Assembly: GCF_033439725.1 (NCBI RefSeq) | Contig: NW_026944387.1 | Span: forward strand, 1,302,001-1,366,000 | DNA from: Neurospora tetraspora | Taxonomy: Eukaryota > Ascomycota > Sordariomycetes > Sordariales > Sordariaceae | Reading direction: 5' to 3' | Length of the DNA: 64,000 nucleotides | Shown here: piece by piece, positions 21,135-31,874 of the stretch | Numbering within the stretch: position 1 is the stretch's first letter | How the letters are laid out: each line of letters opens with the position of its first letter | Notes under the pieces: generated by a model | Seen by the model: the letters and a program-made list of their open reading frames with translations, nothing else | Told to the model about the DNA's origin: nothing | The model's database searches: none | Translations under genes and position numbers: made by a program

Positions 21135-24105
21135 TCAACCCATCCAACTCCCCCTCTGGCTCGACGTCTCCTCAGAACCGTTACCACTCCCCCCATTTCC
21201 ATCATTCCCAGTTAGTCCCTGCGTCTGAGCCTCCTCCTCCCCCGAACCACCTTCCACCAACACCCCCTTCAACCCCCTAGAACTACCCCCCCTACTCAAC
21301 AACCTCTCCTTAAAGCTCTGCGGCGAGTACGACTCCCTCACATCCCTCACCTCCCTCGCTGACATGGCTCCTCGAAAAGCCGAATCCAAACTCCCGCCCG
21401 TCTTCGGCCTCAAGAACACGTTGTTTAAATCCTCATCATCATCGTCACTGTCATCATCCTCATACATCCGGACATCACCCGTCCAAGCCCTTCGCCCCTC
21501 CAATCCTCCGTTTAGATCGATGCCCGTCGTCCTGACTTGCAGAGCAGGCTGGTGGCGCAACCGATGCTTGGGGACAGACAGTTCTTCCATACGCTCCCGG
21601 TAGGGGATTGGTGCTGTTTTGGGGCGGGCGGGAGGATGCCCGTGGTAATGGTTGTTATGGTGGATGCCGAAGGCCAGGAGTTCGTTGCATCGGCAGGTGG
21701 AGGAGGAGGCGCAGGTGCAGTGGGTGATAGTTGAGGGTTCGATGCCGTTGTCCGAGGACACGACACCGAGGAAAGGCGCTGAACCGGAAGCGGAAGCGGG
21801 TGTGGTGGGTGATTTGAGAGCTCCGTCGTCAGACTCGTTGGTCGTTACGGTGGCGGAGACGGAGAGGGTGGGTGTTGGGTGGGGGGAGAGACGTCTGGGG
21901 CTGGTTGGGGGGTTGCCGGTAAGATTTGGTCGGCTGCGGGTGTTGTCTGACATTCGCCGTGATGTCGGTTTGTTAGTATTGTTGTTGCTGATGTTACTGG
22001 GCGTGTTGCTTCCCCGCCTTGATTGCCACGGCGGGATTAAGGAGGGGGAGAACAGGCCATCTGATGTTGATGAATGCCTTTCTTGGGCGCGAGAACCCTG
22101 AAGGATGGCGCTTTGCCGGTTTCTGCGCGTTGAGCGGCGCGCTAGGTTTACGTTACCGGCGCCGCTTGAGGACCGACGCCTCTTGTCCTCTGGCGAGGTG
22201 TTTTCTCCACCGGTGGTGTCGTTGTTGGTGCTGCCGTGAATGCGGTGGAGACATTTCCTAATGGTATTGGCTTTGTGCGCCTCAAAGACCAGTTCCAGTT
22301 GGCCGGTCAAGAAGTTACGGTAGGCGTCGTCCATGGCCTCCGGAATTAAGAGTCGAAGTGTCTCTTGCAAGTGCGTTTTCAGCGCTTCTTGGCCCTCGTC
22401 GAATTGCTGCTCGACTTCGGCTAGTTCGATTACGGGATGGAAGTCTGCATGGTGAGTTAGTTGTCATAGCTTCCTTCATCAGGTCAGCTCGAGGCTCTCG
22501 GCTTTGCTGCTTACCGGAACTAGGGATCTGATCATCCATGGGAAAGATCAGACGCCATAAGTCATCCCAGGTTCGGATGCCATTGCCAGAGGCCAAAGTC
22601 TTATCCACATCCTCAGATATCCCATCCTCGGGATTGCGGGGTGTCCCCGCCGGCACTGTGTCGCACATTTCATCCTTGGGGAGCATCAAATGGTCGTCCA
22701 AGAATCTTTGTGTGGGGAAACCGACCTTACATCGCTGGCACTGATGAGGCATTGCGCGCCTTCGATGATAAGACATCACATGGTGTCGTAAGTCGGCCAG
22801 AGATTCGAAAGAAGTCATGGCGCAAACTTCGTGGTCGCGGATGTTGAAGCGAACCGGGTTGCGCACCCGGAATGGGCAGGAGTATTCCTCCACCCCCTGC
22901 TCACCCATCGCATATGTCGCTTCCAGATCGCGATCCTGTCGGCCGCTTCGGATGGAACTGCTACTCATCACCCTCCGATGCCGGGACGGAAGATCGTTCC
23001 TGGCTCCAACATCGTAAGACGTCCTTCGCGGTCCCACCGATTGTACCGAGTTCGACATTCTCCTTATGGATGGTGTGGCTCTTAGTTGTGGAGCGCATGC
23101 TATGCTTGGTGGTGCAGATACCGCCTGCGCACTTGGATTTGGCGGTCCAAGTGAGACGGTGATTTCCTCCAGACATCTGGCCACCGCGCCCCAGATCTTG
23201 AGCGTTGTGGATGGTTGTTCCGCCGCGGCGTTCTCCTCAGTTTCCTTCAGTATGGCGGCGGAGATTTCAGAGGCCAGTTCTCCCTCGCTGGGAGCGTCCT
23301 CGGATATGGTCGAAGTCCGTAGGCCGCCGGAGGGGTGGTAAGTAAACCGTTGCCGGGGATGGTCCGGGAGACCGAGTCCGGGAAGGAGTCGATTGGACGA
23401 TGAGTTCCGCGCCGGAGGATTTCGCTGAGTTGGGCTCACCAGACTGCTTCTGGCACTGGTTGCCTCACTATACGCAGGCGATGGCCTTCCCAGCAGCGAT
23501 AACCTCTTTTGTTGGCGTGAAAGTTGGACATCCAGACTTGGTGGCCTTGTGGGACGGTACATGTTGGTAGAAGGTGTCGAATTGGGCATCATGCCGCTGC
23601 CACTCGCTCGCTGCACATACTGCCGGCTGTTGTAGAAATTTGTTCGGTCCGTCACAATACCGCCCTTCTGTGTTGCCAAAGCCTTTGGGGTATTATCCCT
23701 ATGTTGGCGGCGGGTATCGAGTAGTTCCGGGGTCGAGAGGGCCATGAGCTCCGTGTCATAATCGGAGTAGGCCAGCGACAAAGATGCAGGTGAGGAATCA
23801 GTCGAATAAGCTGGAGAGCAAGGAGAAGCGAGAGAAAAGAGCGAAGTTCGAAGTGGTGTGGCAGGAACAAAAGGAACATAGAGAGGAGCTGGAGCAGAGG
23901 TGGAAACAGGAGTATCAGAATTCTTGTTCGATCGAGCTTCTATCGGGCGGTTGTGGTCATTCGTATTGAGATTGGCCAATCCGGCGCGTAGTTGTGGCGC
24001 TGTGTGTAACTGATGTACTGGATGCTCCTCTACGGCGCTTGATTGCCCCGTTTCCTTCGATTGCTTTTGTCGATCTGATGACAGCAGGCGCCACCATAGG
24101 TCCAT
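21135..24105 (-). CDS. Fungal C2H2-type zinc-finger protein, largely disordered
   Basis: Two exons (24105-22515 and 22444-21135) give 966 residues if the first in-frame ATG is the start. The long Ser/Pro-rich N-terminus lacks domains. At residues 410-481 a Cys/His-rich block occurs: C410-PFRVRNPVRF, C428, H441/H442 and H447, then C456-QRC, H472 and C481. This arrangement, CPFRkRNPxrFN...DH followed by an atypical finger, is shared by a group of uncharacterised fungal proteins. It is followed by TWDDLWRLIFPMD. Exon 2 encodes a predicted helical segment (residues about 533-590), then low-complexity Ser/Asn/Gly regions with an acidic patch (DDDSDDDDED). The intron uses a GTAAGC donor and a TGCAG acceptor with CTAAC branch site. 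A role in transcription is plausible but not shown; the start is uncertain. Confidence 0.8.
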
Positions 24106-26819
24106 GCTGTACGCGTGGGCCTATGCCACGAGCCAGCCATGGAAAAGGGTTTAATACCTTGGAAGGAGAAAGTCTGGGCGACTTTTTCGCGCAGGAGGAG
24201 GCCTACCGTGCCTGTGGTTTGTTTTCTTCTTGGTGCGGATAGAGCGGACGACTGACGACCTCGAGATGGATGATGGAGGCGGATGGGGAGCTGAGGCGAG
24301 CACCAGTGAAGCTGAATGGAAGCAGCCAGCAATCATAAAACCAGGAAGGACGTCAACAAAGGCCTTTGATGGCCATACAGATGCAAGAAATGGACAATGT
24401 GGGAGAGGACGGGACAAATACAATGAGCGAACCACAAGACAAACGCCAGGATTGCTCGGCCGAGATACAAGGCACAAACACGTGCTAAAGGAGTTGTCCT
24501 TGGAATGCCTGTCATTCTCGCGGTCTCCCGCACCGATTGGTCAATCAGTGGCCCATTCACTGAACGACATGCCGGATCTGGACGCTGATTTGCTCGTGAT
24601 TGGCCTGCGCCGCGCCAACAAGGGAGGCCACTGTACCGTCCCTGTACATAGTACCGACGTCAGGCCTGACGCCTGGATGCAATTTCCCCGGAAAACTCGA
24701 GATCTCGTCCACGATTCGCTGCTGCCCCCGGACGTCAACGGGAATTGCGGCCTCCATCATGAGCCTCCACAGGTACCTCGGCATGTCTCTCAAAAAGCAA
24801 AGAGCTTCCTCTTCTTCTTCAAGGTTATTTCCCGATCGATTCTGACAACCAGTCCCTCGGGATAATGGTATTGTTTAGTTCTCGCGAGTTCTTTGTAATC
24901 TCAAAATAGCTTTCCAGAAACTGTTTCGATATCGAAACAACGAATCGGTTCAATACCGGATCCAAGCTCCGGAAATTAGTGCAGATTTCGGTTGGCGATG
25001 TTGGTCCCTGATGGACATGTTGACCGCCAGCCAAGCACGGGGTAACCCACATTGGTAAGTGTTGAGAGATTGACTTCTTTATGCGTTTAGTTGCGGTTGG
25101 AAGCTTTTGGCTTCTTTGAGCTAGAACAATGTCATGATCGATGTTCCGAGGTTTGAAGTATGCACAACGACAGGGGCAAGAGTGTCACAGGGTTAGGGTA
25201 CATGAAGTATCTTGCTCAACATCGACATCATCAACTTCAACGATATCATCGCGATAGATGTGAAGAGTGAAGCTAGATGCCTGTACTGGAATGCACCGAG
25301 ATGGCACTGGGGTTAACCATAGAGAAGTTCCATATGACAACTTCGATCCCATCAAGATTCCGTGATCCACAAGCATATAGGTAACTTCCACTAACAGATC
25401 ATGACCACCTATGTTGATCACTCTTTGAATCTCCACTCAAACACCTTGAGGGAAGATGATAAAACTCCGATATCAGGTGATCTAAGTTTGACAGAAGACA
25501 TGATTCTCTCACTGGTCTTTTGCGGGGTCTCCAGGTGAGTTTTCCATGAAGTTATCCACTCCGACCTCGCGAATCTGTCAGCGTGCGATTTACCAGTTCT
25601 TTTTGACTTTGGAATCTTATCCCCAAGACTATTTTGATACAGTTACGAGGTTGCCAGGGATTTCCGGGGTGTGTCGCCAAATTGGGTGTGTGTGTGACAT
25701 CTGGGGAAGAAGGAAGTTGATAGATCCGTTGACACTGATCAGTTGAAGCCCGAAGAGGATGATGGTCAAGTGAAGTGAAGTGAAACGTGACTTGGACAAA
25801 ATAAAACCTGGGAATCTGAAAGGTACCTTATGCATCATCTAACATGGGGAGTTGTGGACGGTGAGTGCGGTAGTTGTTGATGTAATGTAATATTTATTGG
25901 CAGTGACCCTTCAATCATCCCCCGCTCGCGCTGGACGTCCTCAGCTCGCGACAAAAGGGGCGCAAGAGACAGATAGAGGAGCTCCAAGATGGCGAACGGT
26001 AAACCCAAATGCGACAACAAAATCAAACCATATTAGCAACAGCGAGACAAACAGACGAACGAGCACACAAGGAGATTGATCTCACACTTCAAAACCAAAA
26101 AGGGATGAAAGGGGTAGTGGAAAGAAACCTGCAAAAAAACTACCCAAAAAAAGGGACGACCGACCCGGGATTGAACCGAGTCCGTCCTCAGAACTCTTTT
26201 CTCCCGTCTTCAGTTTCCATCTCGATTGCTACAACTTTCCTCTACTGCGTAGGTACCGGTTACTCAAGATGGCGCGGAATAACGTGAACCGCAGTTCTGT
26301 CTGACATTCACAAACGTTCCGGCCTATTTGTTCTGACGGGGTATTGTTCTGAGAACTATGTGGTTCGAGCAGGTATTGAAGAAAGGTGGCTGTGAGCAAC
26401 GCACCATACCGCTCGACCACTTGACCACGAGGGTAGTTTTTGTGGTAGACCCGTTTGCTAGGACGGGATGAGGGAGCTTATAAGGTGGTCTGGGACCCGG
26501 GTGTGGTTTCCAAGTGGAAGATGGAAGGAGCGGGAGCTGCTTGTTGCGAGGGTGACGCGGCGCTGGCTGGTGGCTAGTGGCGCCTCAGGCGAGAGGCGAG
26601 GACGGGAGTTGGGATGGAAGCCGTCCCGAGGAGGGGTCACTTGACGGATGGATGGTCGGTCGTAGTTGTAAATACCTGAATCTTTCACGGCATTGTCGTC
26701 TTGTTGCATCGAGGCGTACCGCTTGTTGAAAAGAGTAGGTATATTGTTGCTCAGTTCGCTGCCTATCCTCCCTATTGCACTAGATCTAACAACTTTCCAT
26801 CTCAACTCACGACCCAACT
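24106..26819. other. 2.7-kb intergenic interval
   Basis: No gene is convincingly supported. An open frame of 211 codons at 24230-24865 lies in the presumed promoter of the C2H2-type gene and has no domain features. At about 26158-26190 the minus strand carries a tRNA T-arm-like hairpin (GACTCGG, loop TTCAATC, CCGGGTC) without a complete cloverleaf. Confidence 0.4.
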
Positions 26820-27761
26820 CTAGTAAGCATACCGCTCCCTCGCAGTCGCCTTACCCCTCGCCATCCTGTTCATCATTCCCGTCAACGGCCTCACCGACGC
26901 ATCAACCAGACTTTTATACCAAGTCGAGCTTCCATCCTTCTCCGTAACCTTGATAGTGGTATCTCCCATAAGAATGGGCGGCGAATCCAGGTAGATAGAC
27001 TCCCAGGCGCCCGCAGGCACCTCAAAGGTCTCATGCAGCGCCGTGATGTGGTTGTATCCCTTCTTGCGGAAATCGTGCAAGAAATCCCAGCCATCGCGGT
27101 GCTCCTTGTCGTGCGCAAACTTGTGCAGCCCTTCGACGTTGCGGAAGTACATTATGACCAGACCGGCGTTGTGGGTCGCGCGCTTGGTCTGCTTCCAGTT
27201 GGACATGCCCAGGAGGCCGTACTCCTCCTTCTTCTCGTTCATGGCCTTGATCATGTTCATGAAGTGGGTGTAGAATTCGTTGCCGCCGGGGCAGGCGGGG
27301 CCCAGCGGGTGGTTGTAAGAGACGCCGAGGTGGAAGACGACGATGGGGCTGGAGCAGGGCGCGTTGGGGTAGCGACCGGTTTGCCATGAGGGAGGCTGGC
27401 CGCTGGTGATGCCCTGGACAACCCCCGTCATGAACGGGTTTTCATTGGTCTTGTAGAAGAGCATTTGGCCGATGGTCGAACCGATGGACTGGAGGGCGAG
27501 GATCAAGGCGGGGACAACGGCATAACGGTAGGGCAGGATGGCGAAGAGGAGGATCTGGGCGAGGGCGCCCATGGCCATCAGAGTGCGAAGTCTGAAAGCA
27601 TCTTTGATGATAATCTTTGGGGAATGTTAGTTTTAGCTTCTCGACATTCTCAAAAGGATGGGCAAAGTGCTTACCTCCTTGGGCGGAGGACTTCCAAGCG
27701 GGCGTTGCTTGGTTGGGTTAAAGATTGGTCGGAAGTCTGGCTTTTCAAGAGTGTCCCCCAT
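26820..27761 (-). CDS. DUF4188-type monooxygenase-like membrane protein
   Basis: Exons 27761-27675 and 27614-26820 give 293 residues. After a short polar N-terminus, a hydrophobic region (about residues 42-75) forms one or two membrane segments. It is followed by a soluble domain of about 150 residues with the ferredoxin-like alpha/beta-barrel pattern of the DUF4188 / fungal monooxygenase-like family. That domain contains FHLGVSYNHPLG, GGNEFYTHFMNMI, NAGLVIMYFRNVEGLHKFAHD, HRDGWDF, and a terminal HITALHETFEVPAGAWESIY. Some relatives sit in secondary-metabolite clusters, but no such cluster is seen here. The intron has GTAAGC as donor and an unusual CAAAG acceptor only about 12 bases after a CTAAC branch site. 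It restores IIIKDAFRLRTL in frame, so I accept it. Substrate unknown. Confidence 0.82.
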
Positions 27762-29149
27762 CTTGACAATGACTGATGTTGATAGTTTTGTAAATATAAA
27801 ATGTGCTCAAAAACGTATGTATACAGTATTAAAAAAGAACAAAGGGAAGGGAATGGGTTTGGTAAGAGGACATGGGCACTAAAGATATATGGGATCATTT
27901 ATAAGTCAGAACAAGGTGAGCGTTACGTCGGCTGCGGGGGGCACCGGGGGCTGATATTCTGGCTGAGGGTGAGACTGTTGCAGCCCGGATGGAGATGACC
28001 TCGGCCACTCGCACTCGGTAGCAAATGGGTGGGCATTCTTCATCGTTAAACATTTGAGAACTCCTGAAGTCGCGAAGTGGTGAACAAAGAAAGATGACAG
28101 GCCCCCCTTCGCTTGTGTGATCTGGGCCCGGAAGGCCCTCCTTGACCTTGGGATGGTGGAACCTCTGGGTCCAACAAGAACCGCGAGAAAGGTGAGACAG
28201 TGGGACGGCGGGAACGGGAAGGTGGTGAAGTGCTCCATTCTCGCACTCGCTTGTGAAAGACGCTAGTACACGGCGTAGAGCCTCAATCACAAATCCAACG
28301 GCCAACTTGCATCGCCAGGATCGTCAAATCCCCTGCTCACGATAGGCTTATCCAGCAGCCGAGATCCGTCGTTGAGAAGCGAGGAGGCGTTAAATTGTGA
28401 TATATGTGCCGCAGTCACTCGATTTATGGCTAGTTGAGTTCGCCGAGTGACAAGTGTGGTTGCACTGCACATGATATTAGCCCATTTCATGTGGGAAAAC
28501 ACCAACAAAGCGAGGTGTTGCCCAGTGAGGCTTTGCCCAAAGTGTACGCGAATCTTGTGAATTAAGTCAACGATTATGTATGTGGTCAGATATTGAGTCC
28601 GAAGCTGTCAAGATTCAGGGCGGGAACTCTCAGAAAAGTGGATCGCTACAGAGTGGTTGAAGTCCAAACGAGGAAGTTGGAAATGGCATCAACTTGCAAG
28701 AGCGAGAAGTTGAAAGTGGAAGGAAATCAGGTCCCTTGGCGCTGTCCCACTGCCTGCCCGCCCGGCTACCCCCGCTTGCCTGCCCCCGCCTTTTCCCCTC
28801 GACTGTCACTGCCTGCCCCGCCTGTGCTTTCCGATGCTTTCCCGCGCCCGCCTGCCCGACCTTCTGCTTGCCCCACCTGCGACTTCGTTGTGTCCCAGCC
28901 AACAGAACAGTCAACCATCCATTCGTCCTTTCCTTCATCACACCGAATTGTCTGGAATTTTGTACATATCGTCTCGGTCAGACCTTCTGCTTCTCGATTC
29001 GCCTTCGACATTCGCCAGGTCCAGAAGTACTTAAACGACCACAACCACTCTGGCCCTACTATCACAACCGGCGTTTTCAGAGGCCACGTTCGCTTCACCA
29101 ACATCCTTCAATTACATTCTCTAAGCGTTAAACATATACTACCGGAGCC
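27762..29149. other. Divergent promoter region
   Basis: This region lies between the 5' ends of the DUF4188-type gene and the RGG protein gene. A 207-codon open frame at 28593-29216 is Pro/Ala/Cys-rich low complexity, overlaps the real start at 29150 in another frame, and is not called. A C-rich repetitive stretch (CCCGCCTGCC-like words) covers 28745-28885. Confidence 0.4.
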
Positions 29150-30469
29150 ATGGACCCCGAACAGTATGGAGGTCGTACTGACGACGATCTCTTCGCCGAC
29201 GATTTCGAGCCCGTAGCGCCTGAGGAGCAGGTCGCGACCATCTCTACGGAAACAGGAGCGCCCGTCCAAGACACGAACATCACGAGTCCTGCTTCCACTG
29301 CCGTGGAACTCTCTCAACCATCCGAGCCAGCGCCTGTTCAGAAGTCTGCCCCCGCGCCTCAAGCACCCAGAGGACTTGCCAACTCGCGTCACGCCCCTGC
29401 CAATCGTCCTGAAAAGCAACCGCGCAACAACAATCGTCACCCTAAAGCCAACAACAGCGCGAGCAACAACAGCGCGACTCAATCTCAACAACAGCAGTCA
29501 ACCTCCAACGCACCTCCCTCTGCCCCCAAAGAACTTCGCGAGAAAGAAGCCAGGGACAAGGAAGCTGGTCGCAACACTGCGAGCGTCTCGTCGGCTGCGA
29601 GAATCGGTTCCGGCGCGAATCCACGCACCAAGCTTACTGAAGACGAACTGGCAGCCAAGATGGAGAAGATGCGTATTATAGCCGCCGAGAAAACTAAGCG
29701 TTTCGAACAAGCCCAGCGTGACGAAACTGAGCATGCTGCCGCCTACGCTAAGGGCATGGAAGAGGATAGGAAACGTCGTGCTGAACAAGCGGCCAAGAGG
29801 AAGGCTGCCGAGGAAGACCGCAAGAAGATGGAGGATGAGCGGGAAAAGAACCGTGAGCGTAAGATGCGCGCTATGGGCGCCAAGGAGGGTGGCTCTTGGG
29901 ACGAGGGTAAGGAGGAGCGCATGAGAGAGGAGGATCGAAGAGGCTACAGGGGTGTTAAGGGGGTTGCAAACACACAATCGTGGGCGCAAGACCCGGCTGA
30001 CGGCAATGAGCGAGGAGACAGTTACCGTGGTGGACGTCGTGGTGGAAGAGGGGGATTCGGTGGCGGAAGAGGGCGTGGGGGAGGTGATGGGTATGGCGGC
30101 CGCACCCTTTTCGAGCCGGACCCGGAGAACGAGTCTGGTCAGCGGTTTTATCAGCGTGACAACCACCGAAACCGTGGCAGGGACTGGAAGGCGGATGGCC
30201 CAGCGGCCCCTCGTGCTGAACGCTCCGGGCCTGGGTCTGGTGCACCAAAGGCCGACAAACCGAAGTTGACCCCCGACGAGTTCCCTGCGCTCCCCGGCAG
30301 CAAATCCACCGCACCGCAAGTCAGCACAAACGCTCCCCTATCCTTTGCTTCCTTGCCCCTCTCGCCTGCTGTCGGCAGATGGGACGATGAGGTGGAAGAA
30401 AGTATTTCGAAAAAGGCGGCACAGGCAAAGGAGGCGGCGGACGCGCAGGCGAAGTCAAAGGAAAACTAG
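29150..30469 (+). CDS. RGG-box, intrinsically disordered protein (putative RNA-binding)
   Basis: A single-exon frame of 439 codons. I do not recognise a named orthologue. Seen in order: an acidic N-terminus (residues 1-35), a Pro/Ala region, an Asn/Gln/Ser-rich stretch (about 85-125), a long highly charged segment rich in Lys, Arg and Glu (about 155-275, likely a single helix or coiled coil), and an RGG/RG box (about 290-325, with GRRGGRGGFGGGRGRGGG). A C-terminal part carries KLTPDEFPALPGSKS. RGG boxes commonly bind RNA and are arginine-methylated. The charged helix plus RGG layout is common in ribosome- or mRNP-associated fungal proteins. The start is the first ATG after a long C-rich leader (CGGAGCCATGGAC, A absent but G/C near -3). 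Confidence 0.72.
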   Translation: MDPEQYGGRTDDDLFADDFEPVAPEEQVATISTETGAPVQDTNITSPASTAVELSQPSEPAPVQKSAPAPQAPRGLANSRHAPANRPEKQPRNNNRHPKANNSASNNSATQSQQQQSTSNAPPSAPKELREKEARDKEAGRNTASVSSAARIGSGANPRTKLTEDELAAKMEKMRIIAAEKTKRFEQAQRDETEHAAAYAKGMEEDRKRRAEQAAKRKAAEEDRKKMEDEREKNRERKMRAMGAKEGGSWDEGKEERMREEDRRGYRGVKGVANTQSWAQDPADGNERGDSYRGGRRGGRGGFGGGRGRGGGDGYGGRTLFEPDPENESGQRFYQRDNHRNRGRDWKADGPAAPRAERSGPGSGAPKADKPKLTPDEFPALPGSKSTAPQVSTNAPLSFASLPLSPAVGRWDDEVEESISKKAAQAKEAADAQAKSKEN

Positions 30470-30523
30470 AAACCTTCCTATGCGCGGCCAACCTTCGCTT
30501 CAACCATTCGCTCCAATCTCACC

Positions 30524-31390
30524 ATGTCAAAGAATGAGTCCCAGAAAACTCCAGCGAATGTACAGGATACGCCGAACGCAGAGAGCCCGTTGGCGAGCAA
30601 TGAGAACCCTCCTCGTACCAAACCAAGGTTAATTCCAATGAAACGCCCAAAAGGTTACTATAAATCTGAGTCGCAAGACACAGTCAATAAAGAGCCGACA
30701 CTGGAGCATGAGTCGGCAAAGCCAACACCGGAGCATGAGTCAGCAAAGCCAGCGAAGGTGACGAATCTCATCTCAGCTCCAGCCCAAAGGGTGGCTGCCC
30801 ACCTAGATCTCGAACCACCGAAGGTTGATTTCACTCCAACTTCAGATCTGATAGTCGCTGCCCGCCGAATTCTCAAAGGAGCGACGGCTGATATTACTCC
30901 AGCGCCAGGCCAGTTACCGGCTGGCCTCCAATCTCTCAAACCATCAAAGGCGGAGGAGGTACAACGAGGACTCGAGCAATATCAAAAGGAACACAGGAAA
31001 ACACAACAGGAACTCGCAGAGAGGTCAATAGAAGAACAAGTGAGCCACGCACTATCCGGTTGGTTGCCACTTACAGTACGCTACAAAACATTGATGGACG
31101 ATCAACATTGGAGAAGGGAGCACGATGAAAATAAACGATCTATTCGCCAATATGAGAACCCCGAAGACTTTATGAAATGGGTAATGGAATCCGATATTAC
31201 CCAAATGTGTCAGTGGACGGGTCCCGACAGGCATTCCGATGCGGCAGAGGCGACATCAGATGAGTACCTCGACGTTGGTAGCGAGGCAGGGAGTAATGGG
31301 AATTTTTCTTACCCAAGGGCGACTGGTGTATTTAAATGGACGGATCCTGAGATGCAAGCGCAACTTGACGGTAGAGAGGATAGAAGCTAG
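30524..31390 (+). CDS. Hypothetical protein with short internal repeat
   Basis: A 288-codon uninterrupted frame beginning only 54 bases after the stop of the RGG gene on the same strand. No family is recognised. The protein is hydrophilic, with a tandem repeat of EHESAKP (from the 27-base near-repeat at about 30700-30756). A C-terminal part is rich in aromatic and charged residues, including HALSGWLPLTVRYKTLMDD and MKWVMESDITQMCQWTGPD. Codon use is less biased than in the upstream gene (more A/T at wobble positions). It could be a separate fast-evolving gene or a downstream frame on a shared transcript. The frame length and the coherent composition favour real coding sequence. Confidence 0.6.
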   Translation: MSKNESQKTPANVQDTPNAESPLASNENPPRTKPRLIPMKRPKGYYKSESQDTVNKEPTLEHESAKPTPEHESAKPAKVTNLISAPAQRVAAHLDLEPPKVDFTPTSDLIVAARRILKGATADITPAPGQLPAGLQSLKPSKAEEVQRGLEQYQKEHRKTQQELAERSIEEQVSHALSGWLPLTVRYKTLMDDQHWRREHDENKRSIRQYENPEDFMKWVMESDITQMCQWTGPDRHSDAAEATSDEYLDVGSEAGSNGNFSYPRATGVFKWTDPEMQAQLDGREDRS

Positions 31391-31874
31391 GGTTTGTTTC
31401 TGTGACTAGCGAGTTGGAAGGATTTTTCCATGAGACGAGATATATCCTCTAGACGACAGCGATTATGTAGAAGCGAACAGGCGAATTGATACCACAAGGA
31501 CTTTAAGACATTACTAGTTGGACCGCACTTGATATACACTGCAGACTATACCCGAGCGGTCCGCTCAAAGAAAAGTGTAATTGCTGGTATCATCGATTCT
31601 ATACCTATCTGTGTGCTGCGCTTTCATGATATAACTAACAGCTTTGTTTTCGATACACGGGTGCAAAAATAAGGACCACAACGGGAGAAGCTCCGAGTTC
31701 CTTGCAAATCCCAAGCTCGAATAGTGTAAAACGCCCCCAACGCCTTTTCAATGCACATAAAACCGCCAGATTTTGGATGGTATCCATCTCCCTTGACGCG
31801 CTTCCAACCGACCAGTTTCTCTTTTGGACGCCAACTGACCGTTACTTGGTCTGGCCACCATCACCTCAAGTACT
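31391..31874. other. Convergent intergenic region
   Basis: This separates the 3' ends of the hypothetical gene and the LUC7-like gene. No gene or RNA is recognised. Confidence 0.4.

Noticed and set aside
24230-24865. 211-codon plus-strand frame
   Set aside because: No recognisable domain, composition like non-coding neighbours, and it covers the presumed promoter of the C2H2-type gene.
28593-29216. 207-codon frame rich in Pro, Ala and Cys
   Set aside because: Low-complexity repeats and overlap with the real start of the RGG gene in another frame; better read as leader/promoter.
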